Notes under the pieces: model-generated
What the model was told of the DNA's origin: nothing
Databases searched by the model: none
What the model saw: the letters and a program-made list of their open reading frames with translations, nothing else
NCBI RefSeq assembly: GCF_040096015.1
Contig: NZ_JBBMFO010000002.1
Location: 39,570-103,569 of the forward strand
Length of the DNA: 64,000 nt
Source of the DNA: Peptoniphilus_A hominis
GTDB taxonomy: Bacteria > Bacillota > Clostridia > Tissierellales > Peptoniphilaceae
Reading direction: 5' to 3'
Translations under genes and position numbers: made by a program
Shown here: positions 44,963 through 52,438 of the stretch, piece by piece
Layout: every line of letters begins with the position of its first letter
Numbering within the stretch: position 1 is the stretch's first letter

Positions 44963-46153
44963 ATGAATTTAAAAGAATTAATGGAAAAGAGAACTAAAGC
45001 TTGGGATGAGGCAAAGGCTTTTGCTGAATCTAAGAAAGATGAAAATGGACTAATGTCTGACGAAGACTTTAGGACTTATGAAGAGATGGAAAGAACTATC
45101 GAGAATTATACTCGTGAAATTGAGAGAAAGAAGAGGGAAGAAAAAATGGATAAAACTTTAGAAAAACCTACTACTCAAACACTAACAAATGAACCCGCTG
45201 CATTTAATGAAGAAGATAAACCAATGAGAGCAAGAAATGTCTATAAAAAGTCTATGATGAAGGCATTAAGAACTAACTTTAGAGATATTTCCAATGAATT
45301 AAAAGTCGGAACAGATGAAAGTGGTGGATATTTAGTTCCAGAAGAAATGGAAGCAGATATTGTAAATGGTCTTGTAGATGAAAATATTGTAAGAAAACTA
45401 GCTACTAAAGTTCAAACTTCTGGACTTCATAAAATTAATATTGCAGCTACAAAGCCTGCTGCTCTATGGGTAGAAGAAGGTGGTCAACTTACTTTTGGAG
45501 ATGGCACATTCGATCAAGTATCTCTTGATGCGCATAAACTCCATGTTGGAATTAAAGTAACTGAAGAGCTTCTCTATGATGCAGCCTTTAATTTAGAAAA
45601 ATACATCACTGAAGAATTTACTAGAGCGTTAGCAAATGCTGAAGAGGACGCTTTCTTAAATGGTGACGGAGTAAACAAGCCTACAGGAATTTTTGATTCT
45701 AAAAAGGGTGGAGAACTTGGTGTGACAACAAAGGCCCAAACAATTACTGCAGATGAACTAATTGATTTAGTTTACTCTCTAGATAGACCATATAGAAAGA
45801 AAGCAGCCTTCATTTTAAATGATGCAACAGTTGCTCAGATTAGAAAGCTTAAAGATGTTAATGGTGCATATATTTGGCAACCATCACTTAAGGATGGAGA
45901 ACCAGATAGACTTTTAGGATATCCTGCTTACACATCAGCCTTTGCTCCTAAAGCTGAAAAGGGAAAACTTGCAGTAGCCTTTGGCGATTTTTCATATTAC
46001 AAGATTGGAGATAGGGGAAATAGGTCTTTCCAAGACTTAAAGGAACTATTTGCTGGTAATGGCATGGTTGGTTTCTTAGGTAAAGAAAGAGTTGATGGAA
46101 TCTTAGTTTTAAGAGAAGCAGTTAAACTATTAAAAATCGGTGCTACTGCCTAA
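44963..46153 (+). CDS. HK97-family major capsid protein
   Basis: A 396-aa precursor. An N-terminal coiled-coil scaffold (LKELMEKRTKAWDEAKAFAE, then a charged helix) of about 100 residues would be removed by the protease. The mature fold begins near NELKVGTDESGGYLVPEE and contains VEEGGQLTFGDGTFDQVSLD and LNGDGVNKPTGIF. Order and size are standard. Confidence 0.95.
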   Translation: MNLKELMEKRTKAWDEAKAFAESKKDENGLMSDEDFRTYEEMERTIENYTREIERKKREEKMDKTLEKPTTQTLTNEPAAFNEEDKPMRARNVYKKSMMKALRTNFRDISNELKVGTDESGGYLVPEEMEADIVNGLVDENIVRKLATKVQTSGLHKINIAATKPAALWVEEGGQLTFGDGTFDQVSLDAHKLHVGIKVTEELLYDAAFNLEKYITEEFTRALANAEEDAFLNGDGVNKPTGIFDSKKGGELGVTTKAQTITADELIDLVYSLDRPYRKKAAFILNDATVAQIRKLKDVNGAYIWQPSLKDGEPDRLLGYPAYTSAFAPKAEKGKLAVAFGDFSYYKIGDRGNRSFQDLKELFAGNGMVGFLGKERVDGILVLREAVKLLKIGATA

Positions 46154-46163
46154 GGAGTAAATT

Positions 46164-46436
46164 ATGATTACTCTTGAGGAGGCAAAGTCCTATTTAAGAG
46201 TGGATTTTGATGATGAGGATGAGATGATTAATTCTCTCATCCAGTCATCAATAAAACACTCTATGGATGTAGCTAGGGTTAATAGTGAAGAAGACCTTTC
46301 TAAAAATTCAAATGGAAAGATAGCCGTCCTCTATATGACTGCTTATCTTTATGAGCATAGAGAAGAGGCAGATTATTCTGAACTAAACTTAACTCTAAGG
46401 GCTTTATTATTTGGAATGAGAAAGGCTGAATTCTAA
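46164..46436 (+). CDS. Head-tail connector protein (gp6-like adaptor)
   Basis: A 90-aa adaptor that starts MITLEEAKSYLRVDFDDEDE, the signature of gp6/YqbG-type head-tail connectors, and has AVLYMTAYLYEHRE. It forms the ring under the portal. It overlaps the next gene by one base. Confidence 0.9.
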   Translation: MITLEEAKSYLRVDFDDEDEMINSLIQSSIKHSMDVARVNSEEDLSKNSNGKIAVLYMTAYLYEHREEADYSELNLTLRALLFGMRKAEF

Positions 46437-46768
46437 TGAAGATATCGGATTTAAATAGAAAGATAATCTTTCAAAATAAAAATGTTGAGGTAGATGAAAT
46501 TGGTAACCATAAATCAGTATGGGCAGATTATCTAGAAACGTCAGCCTATATATCTTTTCAAGGTAAAGGAGAAGAAGTTTTTCTTGGTATGGAAGTAGAT
46601 AGGTCAGATATTTCTTTTACTGTAAGATTTCAAAATAGTCTAAAGAACATTAATACTTCAGAGTACAGAATTCTATTTAAAGATGAAAAGTACAATATCA
46701 TCTCAATTGACTTTATGAACTACAAGAACAGATTTATAAAGTTTAGATGTAGGAAGGTGAGTAGATGA
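46436..46768 (+). CDS. Head closure protein (SPP1 gp16-like)
   Basis: A 110-aa beta-barrel protein (SDLNRKIIFQNKNVEVDEIG, KSVWADYLETSAYI, then NTSEYRILFKDEKYNIISID), matching phage head-tail adaptor/stopper proteins. Its position between gp6 and gp10 homologues supports this. Confidence 0.87.
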   Translation: MKISDLNRKIIFQNKNVEVDEIGNHKSVWADYLETSAYISFQGKGEEVFLGMEVDRSDISFTVRFQNSLKNINTSEYRILFKDEKYNIISIDFMNYKNRFIKFRCRKVSR

Positions 46769-47145
46769 ATGTAAAAATTGAAAACCTCGCCAATGAAATA
46801 ATGAAGGGCTTAGAAGAATATTCTGATATGGCAACAGATGAAGTCAAAAAGGAAGTTAAAAAGGCTGGTAGCAATATTAGAAAAGACATACAAGAAAATG
46901 CACCTGTAGGAGAAACAAAGAAATATTCTAAGTCCTGGTCTGTAAAAACTATGAAAGAAACATCAAACTCAATAGAACTCGTAGTTCACTCAAGAAATAG
47001 ATATCAACTGGCTCATCTACTTGAAAAAGGTCATGTTCTTAGGCAGGGAGGAAGAGTATCTGCTAAACCTCACATTGGACCAGCTGAGGAGAAAGGAGTA
47101 AGAGAATTGGAAGAAAATATAATGAGGAAATTACAAGATGGATAG
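46765..47145 (+). CDS. HK97 gp10-like minor tail/connector protein
   Basis: A 126-aa protein with KAGSNIRKDIQENAPVGETK and HLLEKGHVLRQGGRVSAKPH, the pattern of HK97 gp10-family proteins at the head-tail joint. It overlaps both neighbours by a few bases. Confidence 0.88.
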   Translation: MNVKIENLANEIMKGLEEYSDMATDEVKKEVKKAGSNIRKDIQENAPVGETKKYSKSWSVKTMKETSNSIELVVHSRNRYQLAHLLEKGHVLRQGGRVSAKPHIGPAEEKGVRELEENIMRKLQDG

Positions 47146-47482
47146 GCTATTAAAAATAATTGAAGATATGGGACTTCCATTTGCATACTCTCACTTTGCT
47201 GAAGGAGAAAGTCCAGATCCACCATTTATGGTCTATCTATTTCCAAAGAATAAACACTTCGGTGCAGATGGATATGTATATTATAAAAACACCCAGATAG
47301 ACTTAGAACTTTACACTGATAAGAAAGATTTAAAATTAGAAGAAAATATAGAAGAGATACTTGATAGAGAAAAAATCTATTATGAGAAATCTGAAGTTTG
47401 GATTGAATCAGAAAGACTCTATGAAGTTTTGTATGAATTCACACTTAATTTAAAAATCATGGAGGTAAATAATAATGGCTAA
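47138..47482 (+). CDS. Tail completion/terminator-like protein
   Basis: A 114-aa protein (LPFAYSHFAEGESPDPPFMV, then NTQIDLELYTDKKDLKLEEN) that sits where tail terminator or completion proteins normally lie, between gp10-like and major tail genes. Assignment relies on order and size more than on motifs. Confidence 0.75.
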   Translation: MDRLLKIIEDMGLPFAYSHFAEGESPDPPFMVYLFPKNKHFGADGYVYYKNTQIDLELYTDKKDLKLEENIEEILDREKIYYEKSEVWIESERLYEVLYEFTLNLKIMEVNNNG

Positions 47483-48071
47483 TAAAGTTAAATTTAATAT
47501 TTGTAACGTACACTACGCTCTCTTTGATAAAACCGAAGAGGGCGTTATTAAATATAAGACACCAGTGCCAATGCCTGGTGCTGTTTCAATTTCATTGGAT
47601 CCTAATGGAGAGCCTGAAAGCTTTTATGCAGATGGAATTGAATACTACACTATTTCAAACAATATGGGATATGACGGAGATTTGGAAATCGCTCTTATTC
47701 CAGAATCCTTTAGGACTGATGTTTTGATGGAAAAATCAGACTCCAATAAAGTTCTAATTGAGTCTTCAAACTCTGAAACTGCAAACTTTGCACTGTTATT
47801 TGAGTTTGATGGAGACCAAAAGAAAATCCGTCACGTCATGTATAACTGTTCAGCAGCAAGACCTACTCTCGAAGGAGAAACTAATGAAGAATCAAGAGAA
47901 GTTCAACCAGAAACCTTATCTATCCAAGCAAGACCACTTCCAAATGGAAATGTAAAGGCTAGAACAGGTGAAGAAACTACGAAGGAAACTTACGATGGTT
48001 GGTATAAGTCAGTCTATATGCCAACAGAAACTACAGTAACACCTTCAAGAGCAAGTGTTGGAGGTAAATAA
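47475..48071 (+). CDS. Major tail protein (phi13 type)
   Basis: A 198-aa tail tube subunit: NKVKFNICNVHYALFD, GAVSISLDPNGEPESFYADG and YDGDLEIALIPESF are typical of phi13-type major tail proteins. Its strong ribosome site and place before the tail chaperones fit. Confidence 0.9.
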   Translation: MANKVKFNICNVHYALFDKTEEGVIKYKTPVPMPGAVSISLDPNGEPESFYADGIEYYTISNNMGYDGDLEIALIPESFRTDVLMEKSDSNKVLIESSNSETANFALLFEFDGDQKKIRHVMYNCSAARPTLEGETNEESREVQPETLSIQARPLPNGNVKARTGEETTKETYDGWYKSVYMPTETTVTPSRASVGGK

Positions 48072-48073
48072 AT

Positions 48074-48430
48074 ATGGCACTAACCAAGAAAATTCAAATC
48101 GATGGGAAAGAAGTTGTTTTCCGTGCATCAGCAGCTATCCCAAGAATCTATAGACTTAAATTTGGAAGAGATATCTTCAAAGACTTAATGGAACTTGAAA
48201 AATCCATGAAGAAAAATGATGAAGATAAATCCAATCTAGATATAGGCTCATTAGAACTATTTGAAAACATAGCCTATGTAATGGCTAAACATGGAGATAA
48301 ATCTGTGCCAGATAGTCCAGAAGAATGGTTAGATAATTTCTCAACCTTTTCCATTTATCAAATTCTGCCACAGCTAATTGAGTTGTGGGGACTTAATATA
48401 AAATCGGAAGAAGTTCCTAAAAAAAAGTAA
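48074..48430 (+). CDS. Tail assembly chaperone, short form (gpG-like)
   Basis: A 118-aa protein that opens KKIQIDGKEVVFRASAAIPR and ends EEVPKKK. It wraps the tape measure protein during tail assembly. Its 3' end carries the heptamer A AAA AAG (48421-48427) right before the stop, the classic -1 slip site used to make the longer chaperone. Confidence 0.9.
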   Translation: MALTKKIQIDGKEVVFRASAAIPRIYRLKFGRDIFKDLMELEKSMKKNDEDKSNLDIGSLELFENIAYVMAKHGDKSVPDSPEEWLDNFSTFSIYQILPQLIELWGLNIKSEEVPKKK

Positions 48431-48612
48431 GACCAACAGAAAGGCCAATGACTACAGCATTATTCCTATTAAGGGCTGTAGAATTAGGTCTTTCTGTTTC
48501 TGATTTATCCCTATTAACAATTGGACTTGTCAATGATATGTTTACAGAAAAGAATAATGATGAATATAAATACAAAGAAGTAGCTACGCAAGAAGATTAT
48601 GATAAGTTTTAA
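48427..48612 (+). CDS. Tail assembly chaperone extension (gpGT-like), made by -1 frameshift
   Basis: After a -1 slip on A AAA AAG the frame reads VRPTERPMTTALFLLRAVEL onward for 61 residues to the stop at 48610-48612. The extension is well conserved in style (GLSVSDLSLLTIGLVNDMF) and has no ribosome site for its internal ATG at 48448. It would be fused to the 48074 protein to give a chain of about 178 aa. Confidence 0.85.
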   Translation, partial: VRPTERPMTTALFLLRAVELGLSVSDLSLLTIGLVNDMFTEKNNDEYKYKEVATQEDYDKF

Positions 48613-48628
48613 GTCATTACAAATGATA

Positions 48629-48690
48629 TTGACAAACTATAATTATTGTTTTACAATAATAATCAAAGATAATTATCGTTTTACAATAAT
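48629..48690 (+). promoter_or_regulatory. Cargo promoter with two operator copies
   Basis: TTGACA (48629-48634), 17 bases, TACAAT (48652-48657). Two copies of the palindrome ATTATYGT-TTT-ACAATAAT lie at 48642-48660 and 48672-48690, exactly 30 bases apart, so on one face of the helix. The first overlaps the -10 box. Confidence 0.8.
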
Positions 48691-48708
48691 TCAATGGGGA
48701 GGATTATC

Positions 48709-49179
48709 ATGAGAAAAAGATTTTTAATAATGGCTATTTTTCTTGTTTTTTCTATAGTTTTAACTTCTTGTAGTCAAAATACTACAACAGAACAAACAAG
48801 TAGTAAAAAAGAAGAAAAGATTGAAATATTTGATTCTAACAATAAAAAAATTGTAGAAACAGAAGAACAAGAAGTTATAGACGACTTTAGTTATTTGACA
48901 GGAATGAGTGTAGAAAATATTAATGATAAAAACTTCGATGATTATTTTAAAGAAATACCAGATGATGCAATAGAGTCTTACCACTTCTTATTTACCACCA
49001 AGAGAGAGGATAAAAAAGCTACAAAGATAGATTTTTATATTTATGAAAATTATCCATATATTACAATGAAGGGAATGCCCTTGATGCCTTCTTCATTAAC
49101 CTGGGAACTTTCTAAAGAAGATTTAAATTATTTGAATGATAGAGTACAAGAATGGAAAGATGTAGATGATAATAGATAA
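48709..49179 (+). CDS. Lipoprotein, cargo gene
   Basis: A 156-aa protein with a basic start, hydrophobic core and lipobox VLTSC, so it is exported and lipid-anchored. The mature part is acidic, begins with a Ser/Thr/Lys-rich linker, and has no domain I recognise. ATG 48709 follows GGGGAGG; ATG 48694 is part of that site. It begins the cargo block that separates the tail chaperones from the tape measure gene. Confidence 0.78.
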   Translation: MRKRFLIMAIFLVFSIVLTSCSQNTTTEQTSSKKEEKIEIFDSNNKKIVETEEQEVIDDFSYLTGMSVENINDKNFDDYFKEIPDDAIESYHFLFTTKREDKKATKIDFYIYENYPYITMKGMPLMPSSLTWELSKEDLNYLNDRVQEWKDVDDNR

Positions 49180-49201
49180 ACGAAAGTGTTGAGGAGAAGT
49201 T

Positions 49202-49720
49202 ATGAAGAGTTTTATTTTTAAAATAGCGATTATATTATCTAAGGTTTTAAGATATATTTCATATTTAGGAGCAGGTTTTACCTTGCTTGGAAGTGTATTA
49301 ACTCTGATTTTTAAAGATGATGTAATACAAGAAGTTGCCTATCAATTTAATCTACAAGAAGTTTCACTTCCTTTTATTATTTATTCATGCTTAAGTGCCC
49401 TTATGATATTCATTGTTGCTGGTTTCTCATTGGATAAATTTGAGAAGATTTTAGTGAATTTAGAGAAGAAAGATTATTTTTCTGACTTAAATTCAAAATA
49501 TTCGAAAAACATTTTAATAGCCATTCTAATTTTGACAACTTGCCAAATTATTTCTAAGCTAGTTTTTAATTATTTTAAAGTTGACGATGTTAGCGGTGTT
49601 TTTAATTTAACTATTAAGGACTATTTAACGAATATAATTTTGATGGTTATAGCATTTTCATCAATGATGATATTTAATTCGGGAAAATCCTTAAAAGAAG
49701 ATTCGGAAAGTATAATTTGA
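49202..49720 (+). CDS. DUF2975 membrane protein
   Basis: A 172-aa protein with four membrane helices (near residues 18-37, 58-78, 100-120 and 140-160) and the pattern ISYLGAGFTLLGSVLTLIF, matching DUF2975. DUF2975 genes are often followed by a small YozG-type HTH gene, as here. Function is unknown in the family. Confidence 0.8.
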   Translation: MKSFIFKIAIILSKVLRYISYLGAGFTLLGSVLTLIFKDDVIQEVAYQFNLQEVSLPFIIYSCLSALMIFIVAGFSLDKFEKILVNLEKKDYFSDLNSKYSKNILIAILILTTCQIISKLVFNYFKVDDVSGVFNLTIKDYLTNIILMVIAFSSMMIFNSGKSLKEDSESII

Positions 49721-49722
49721 AA

Positions 49723-49941
49723 ATGAAGGATCAAATAATTATAAATCTAGATCAAGCGTTAAAAAAGAAAAATATGACATCGAAAGAGCTTGCAGCAAGA
49801 ATAGGGATAACCGAAGCAAATTTATCAATATTAAAAACAGGAAAGGCCAAAGGTATTAGATTTAATACTTTAGCTAGCATTTGTAAAGAGCTTGATTGTC
49901 AACCAGGTGATTTATTGGAGTACGTTTATAACGAAGAGTAA
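49723..49941 (+). CDS. Small XRE/YozG-type helix-turn-helix regulator
   Basis: A 72-aa regulator: IINLDQALKKKNMTSKELAA, RIGITEANLSILKTGKAKGI and CKELDCQPGDLLEY match the YozG/Cro-C1 group. It is the likely binder of the twin palindromes upstream of the lipoprotein. ATG 49723 overlaps the DUF2975 stop region; TTG 49717 is also in frame. Confidence 0.85.
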   Translation: MKDQIIINLDQALKKKNMTSKELAARIGITEANLSILKTGKAKGIRFNTLASICKELDCQPGDLLEYVYNEE

Positions 49942-49975
49942 TAACGTATTCAACATATAAGATAATGACAATGTG

Positions 49976-50004
49976 TTGACTACGCACGAATTTAGTCATA
50001 TAAT
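49976..50004 (+). promoter_or_regulatory. Promoter of the RelB/YafQ pair
   Basis: TTGACT (49976-49981), 17 bases, TATAAT (49999-50004), 22 bases before the antitoxin start and its AAAGGAG site. Confidence 0.85.
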
Positions 50005-50025
50005 AATCTCAAAGGAGATGATGAA

Positions 50026-50298
50026 ATGGCTACAACAAATTTGAATATAAGAACAGATAAAGAAATAAAAGAAGCAGCAGAAAAAATCTATTCCAGTTTA
50101 GGCTTAAATATGACTACTGCAATTAACATGTTTTTAAGGGCGAGTATTAGAGAAAGTGGAATTCCCTTTGATTTAAAACTTAATGTTCCAAGTGATGAAA
50201 CTATAAAAGCGATTGAAGAAGGAAGAATGATAGCCAAAGATACGAATGTGAAATCCTATGACAATATGGATGACTTGAGGAAAGCCCTTGAAGTATAA
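50026..50298 (+). CDS. RelB/DinJ-type antitoxin
   Basis: A 90-aa ribbon-helix-helix protein (TTNLNIRTDKEIKEAAEKIY, LGLNMTTAINMFLRASIRES) of the RelB/DinJ family, with a C-terminal toxin-binding part. It overlaps the toxin gene by 11 bases. It is the second toxin-antitoxin pair in this phage. Confidence 0.9.
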   Translation: MATTNLNIRTDKEIKEAAEKIYSSLGLNMTTAINMFLRASIRESGIPFDLKLNVPSDETIKAIEEGRMIAKDTNVKSYDNMDDLRKALEV

Positions 50299-50566
50299 AA
50301 TAAAGTTTACTAAAAGATTTAAAAAAGACCTAAAGCAAGCTAAAAAACAAGGAAAAGATATTGAAAAGCTCTTTGAAATTATCGAGAAATTAGCAGAAGA
50401 TGAAACTCTTGATGAAAGATATAGAGACCATTCATTAACGGGAAATTACAAGGGGACTCGTGAATGTCATATAGAGTCAGATTTTTTATTAATATATGAA
50501 AAAATAGAAGAGGTTTTAGTATTATCTCTAGTAAGGACTGGCTCACACTCTGAATTATTTAAGTAA
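50288..50566 (+). CDS. YafQ-type mRNA interferase toxin
   Basis: A 92-aa RelE-fold toxin with RDHSLTGNYKGTRECHIESD and LLIYEKIEEVLVLSLVRTGS, which contain the His and Asp of YafQ-type active sites and the C-terminal HSELF. It starts at TTG inside the antitoxin gene. Confidence 0.9.
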   Translation: MKYKIKFTKRFKKDLKQAKKQGKDIEKLFEIIEKLAEDETLDERYRDHSLTGNYKGTRECHIESDFLLIYEKIEEVLVLSLVRTGSHSELFK

Positions 50567-50601
50567 CAACGATGAATTCAAAAAGATAGTGAGGGAATTA
50601 A

Positions 50602-50775
50602 ATGGTAAAAAAGAAATTATGGTTGATACTAGCAATAATTGCATTTGTCACACTTATATTATCAATATACATGTCACATAAAACTGGAAAAACAGAGTAT
50701 GCGTAGATAATTGGTTCTATGCTTTTTGGTATAGGGTGTGGTAGCAAATACGCCAATGAGAAGAACACTAAATAA
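50602..50775 (+). pseudogene. Small membrane protein interrupted by an amber codon
   Basis: ATG 50602 gives 34 codons with a membrane helix (LWLILAIIAFVTLILSIYM), then TAG at 50704-50706. The same frame stays open for 22 more codons (IIGSMLFGIGCGSKY) to TAA at 50773, and looks like a second membrane helix. Either one base change broke a 57-aa two-helix protein, or the shorter protein is the real one. Confidence 0.5.
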
Positions 50776-50790
50776 CTATTAAAGACTATA

Positions 50791-50873
50791 AGCATCTATC
50801 AAAATGGTAGGTGCTTTTTAGTACCATAAATAGTGTAAGAAAGAAAGTAATTTCTATCTTGCACTATTTTTGT
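50791..50873 (+). terminator. Two terminators in tandem before the IS110 element
   Basis: AGCATCTATC with its imperfect partner and TTTTT ends at 50819; AATAGTG (50829-50835) pairs with CACTATT (50862-50868) through a long imperfect stem, followed by TTTTT. The first resembles the moron terminator at 42985. Confidence 0.7.
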
Positions 50874-50877
50874 ATAA

Positions 50878-51050
50878 TGAAGAAGTAGTATGACGAGGCG
50901 CTTTTAGGGTTAAACATCCGCCAACAAAACTGTCAACTACCTCTTCATTATTCATATTCGGTTAAGCAGGTTGGGCAAAACGTCCGTGTCACGAGCTAAA
51001 ATGAGTGTAATGGTGCAGGTAGAAACTACAAATTAAAAGAAAGAGGGTAA
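50878..51050 (+). ncRNA. Candidate IS110 bridge RNA in the 5' leader
   Basis: TGAAGA-GTAGT (50878-50889) pairs with ACTAC-TCTTCA (50936-50947), with an inner stem GGCG/CGCC (50897-50900, 50919-50922) around a loop that could guide target pairing. A TATAAT sits at 50873-50878. IS110 elements of the IS621 type encode a bridge RNA in this position. Its 3' end is not defined. Confidence 0.6.
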
Positions 51051-51054
51051 TAAA

Positions 51055-52278
51055 ATGATATCTATAGGAATAGATATAGCAAAAGAAAAGTTTACAGTTT
51101 GTGCACTAGAACAAGGTAGCAAAATCATTCGGAAGCCTTTTGATATTAATCTTAAGAAAACAAAAGTAGAGGAATTTTTAAAGAAACTAGATGCGTTAAA
51201 TGAAGAAGTGAAAATAGTCATGGAAGCAACAGGAAAATATCATCTTCCAATCCTCTATGAATTAAAAGACAAAGGATACTTTGTAACTGTAATAAATCCC
51301 TTAAAAATGAAACAGTTTTGTCGAGTACTCAACTTTAGAAAATCAAAAAATGATAATATAGATGCCATACAAATAGCCGAATATGGCTTGATGTACTGGA
51401 AAGAATTACAAGAATACAAAGTAGATTCAGAAAGTTTCAGAGTCCTAAAAGAATTAAACAGATCCTATCAACACTATATGGACTTAAGAATCAATCAAAT
51501 GAACTTCATAGACCAAACAATAAATCAAACATTTCCAGGAATAAAGAAATTAATTCCACATGGATCTAATGATTTTTCAAAAGACAAACTATTAGATTTC
51601 TTAGAAACATGGTGGCATAAAAACCTAGTATTAGAAAAACCAGAAGAAAAATTCATAGAAGAATTTAAAAACTGGGCAAAAGAAAAGAGATACCATCCTA
51701 ATGCTGAAAAAGCTAAATCCATATACAAGCTCGCAGAGGAAAGTATCTCAACTCAACCTTCTAGTAGCTCATATATAAAAATGAACATACAAGAAGGAAT
51801 AGAATTGATCAAACATATAAATCAAATTCTACATACTATTTTATCACAAATGATAGAAATTGCCGAGCCCTTAGAAGAATATCAAGAGGCAAAGAAATTC
51901 TCAGGAATATCAGATAAATTAGCAGTACAAATCACAGCAGAATTTGGAGACTTATCAAAATTTAAAAACAAAAAAAGTTTGATATCCTTTGTAGGAATAG
52001 ATTCACCTCCATATGAGTCAGGGAATTTTAAAGCAGACCAGAGAAAAATAACAAAAAGAGGCAATGCAATACTAAGAAAAGTAGGTTACCAAGCTATGAA
52101 ATGTATGATGAGCGCTAAAGATCCTGAAAATGATATATATCAATATATGGTGAAAAAAGAAAAAGATGGGAAAGCAAAAAAAGTATGTAAATTTGCAGGA
52201 CTAAATAAATTCTTAAGAATCTACTATGCAAAAGTTATGGCATTAAAACAAGAAAAGATGTTGTTAAAAGCAGCCTAG
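51055..52278 (+). CDS. IS110-family transposase
   Basis: A 407-aa recombinase. The RuvC-like DEDD domain shows GIDIAKEKF, VMEATGKYH and KSKNDNIDAIQIA. The C-terminal Tnp20 domain has FSGISDKLAVQITAEFGDLS and SLISFVGIDSPPYESG, with the conserved Ser. It appears intact. Ribosome site AGAGGGTAAT lies upstream. Confidence 0.93.
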   Translation: MISIGIDIAKEKFTVCALEQGSKIIRKPFDINLKKTKVEEFLKKLDALNEEVKIVMEATGKYHLPILYELKDKGYFVTVINPLKMKQFCRVLNFRKSKNDNIDAIQIAEYGLMYWKELQEYKVDSESFRVLKELNRSYQHYMDLRINQMNFIDQTINQTFPGIKKLIPHGSNDFSKDKLLDFLETWWHKNLVLEKPEEKFIEEFKNWAKEKRYHPNAEKAKSIYKLAEESISTQPSSSSYIKMNIQEGIELIKHINQILHTILSQMIEIAEPLEEYQEAKKFSGISDKLAVQITAEFGDLSKFKNKKSLISFVGIDSPPYESGNFKADQRKITKRGNAILRKVGYQAMKCMMSAKDPENDIYQYMVKKEKDGKAKKVCKFAGLNKFLRIYYAKVMALKQEKMLLKAA

Positions 52279-52302
52279 AATTAAAAATATAATAGTTAAA
52301 AC

Positions 52303-52392
52303 AAGCCGATAGTAACCGGCTTATTTGCCATGCTCAAATTTAAATTCTAATTAACAAGGAGAAAAGCAAAATTAATTTTACTTTTCTCCTTG
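52303..52392 (+). other. Two hairpins between IS110 and the tape measure gene
   Basis: AAGCCG pairs with CGGCTT (52303-52322). A stronger one, CAAGGAGAAAAG (52355-52366), pairs over 12 bases with 52381-52392. The box ATGCTCAAA occurs on both sides of the second hairpin (52330 and 52413). The T run is weak, so these are not plain terminators; they may belong to the IS end or to the original phage junction. Confidence 0.5.
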
Positions 52393-52438
52393 ACTTTTGT
52401 TAGCAGGTTTTGATGCTCAAAATTAAGGAGGTGAGATA

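Larger units (their letters stand above)
50874..52345 (+). mobile_element. IS110-family insertion sequence (ends approximate)
   Basis: One DEDD transposase gene with a long structured 5' leader, the standard IS110 layout. IS110 elements have no clear inverted repeats or target duplications, so the edges cannot be fixed from one copy. The left edge is placed after the last terminator and the right after a hairpin at 52303-52322. Confidence 0.75.

Noticed and set aside
48448..48612. A separate gene starting at ATG 48448
   Set aside because: No ribosome site, and the -1 frame joins it smoothly to the upstream chaperone at a canonical slip site.
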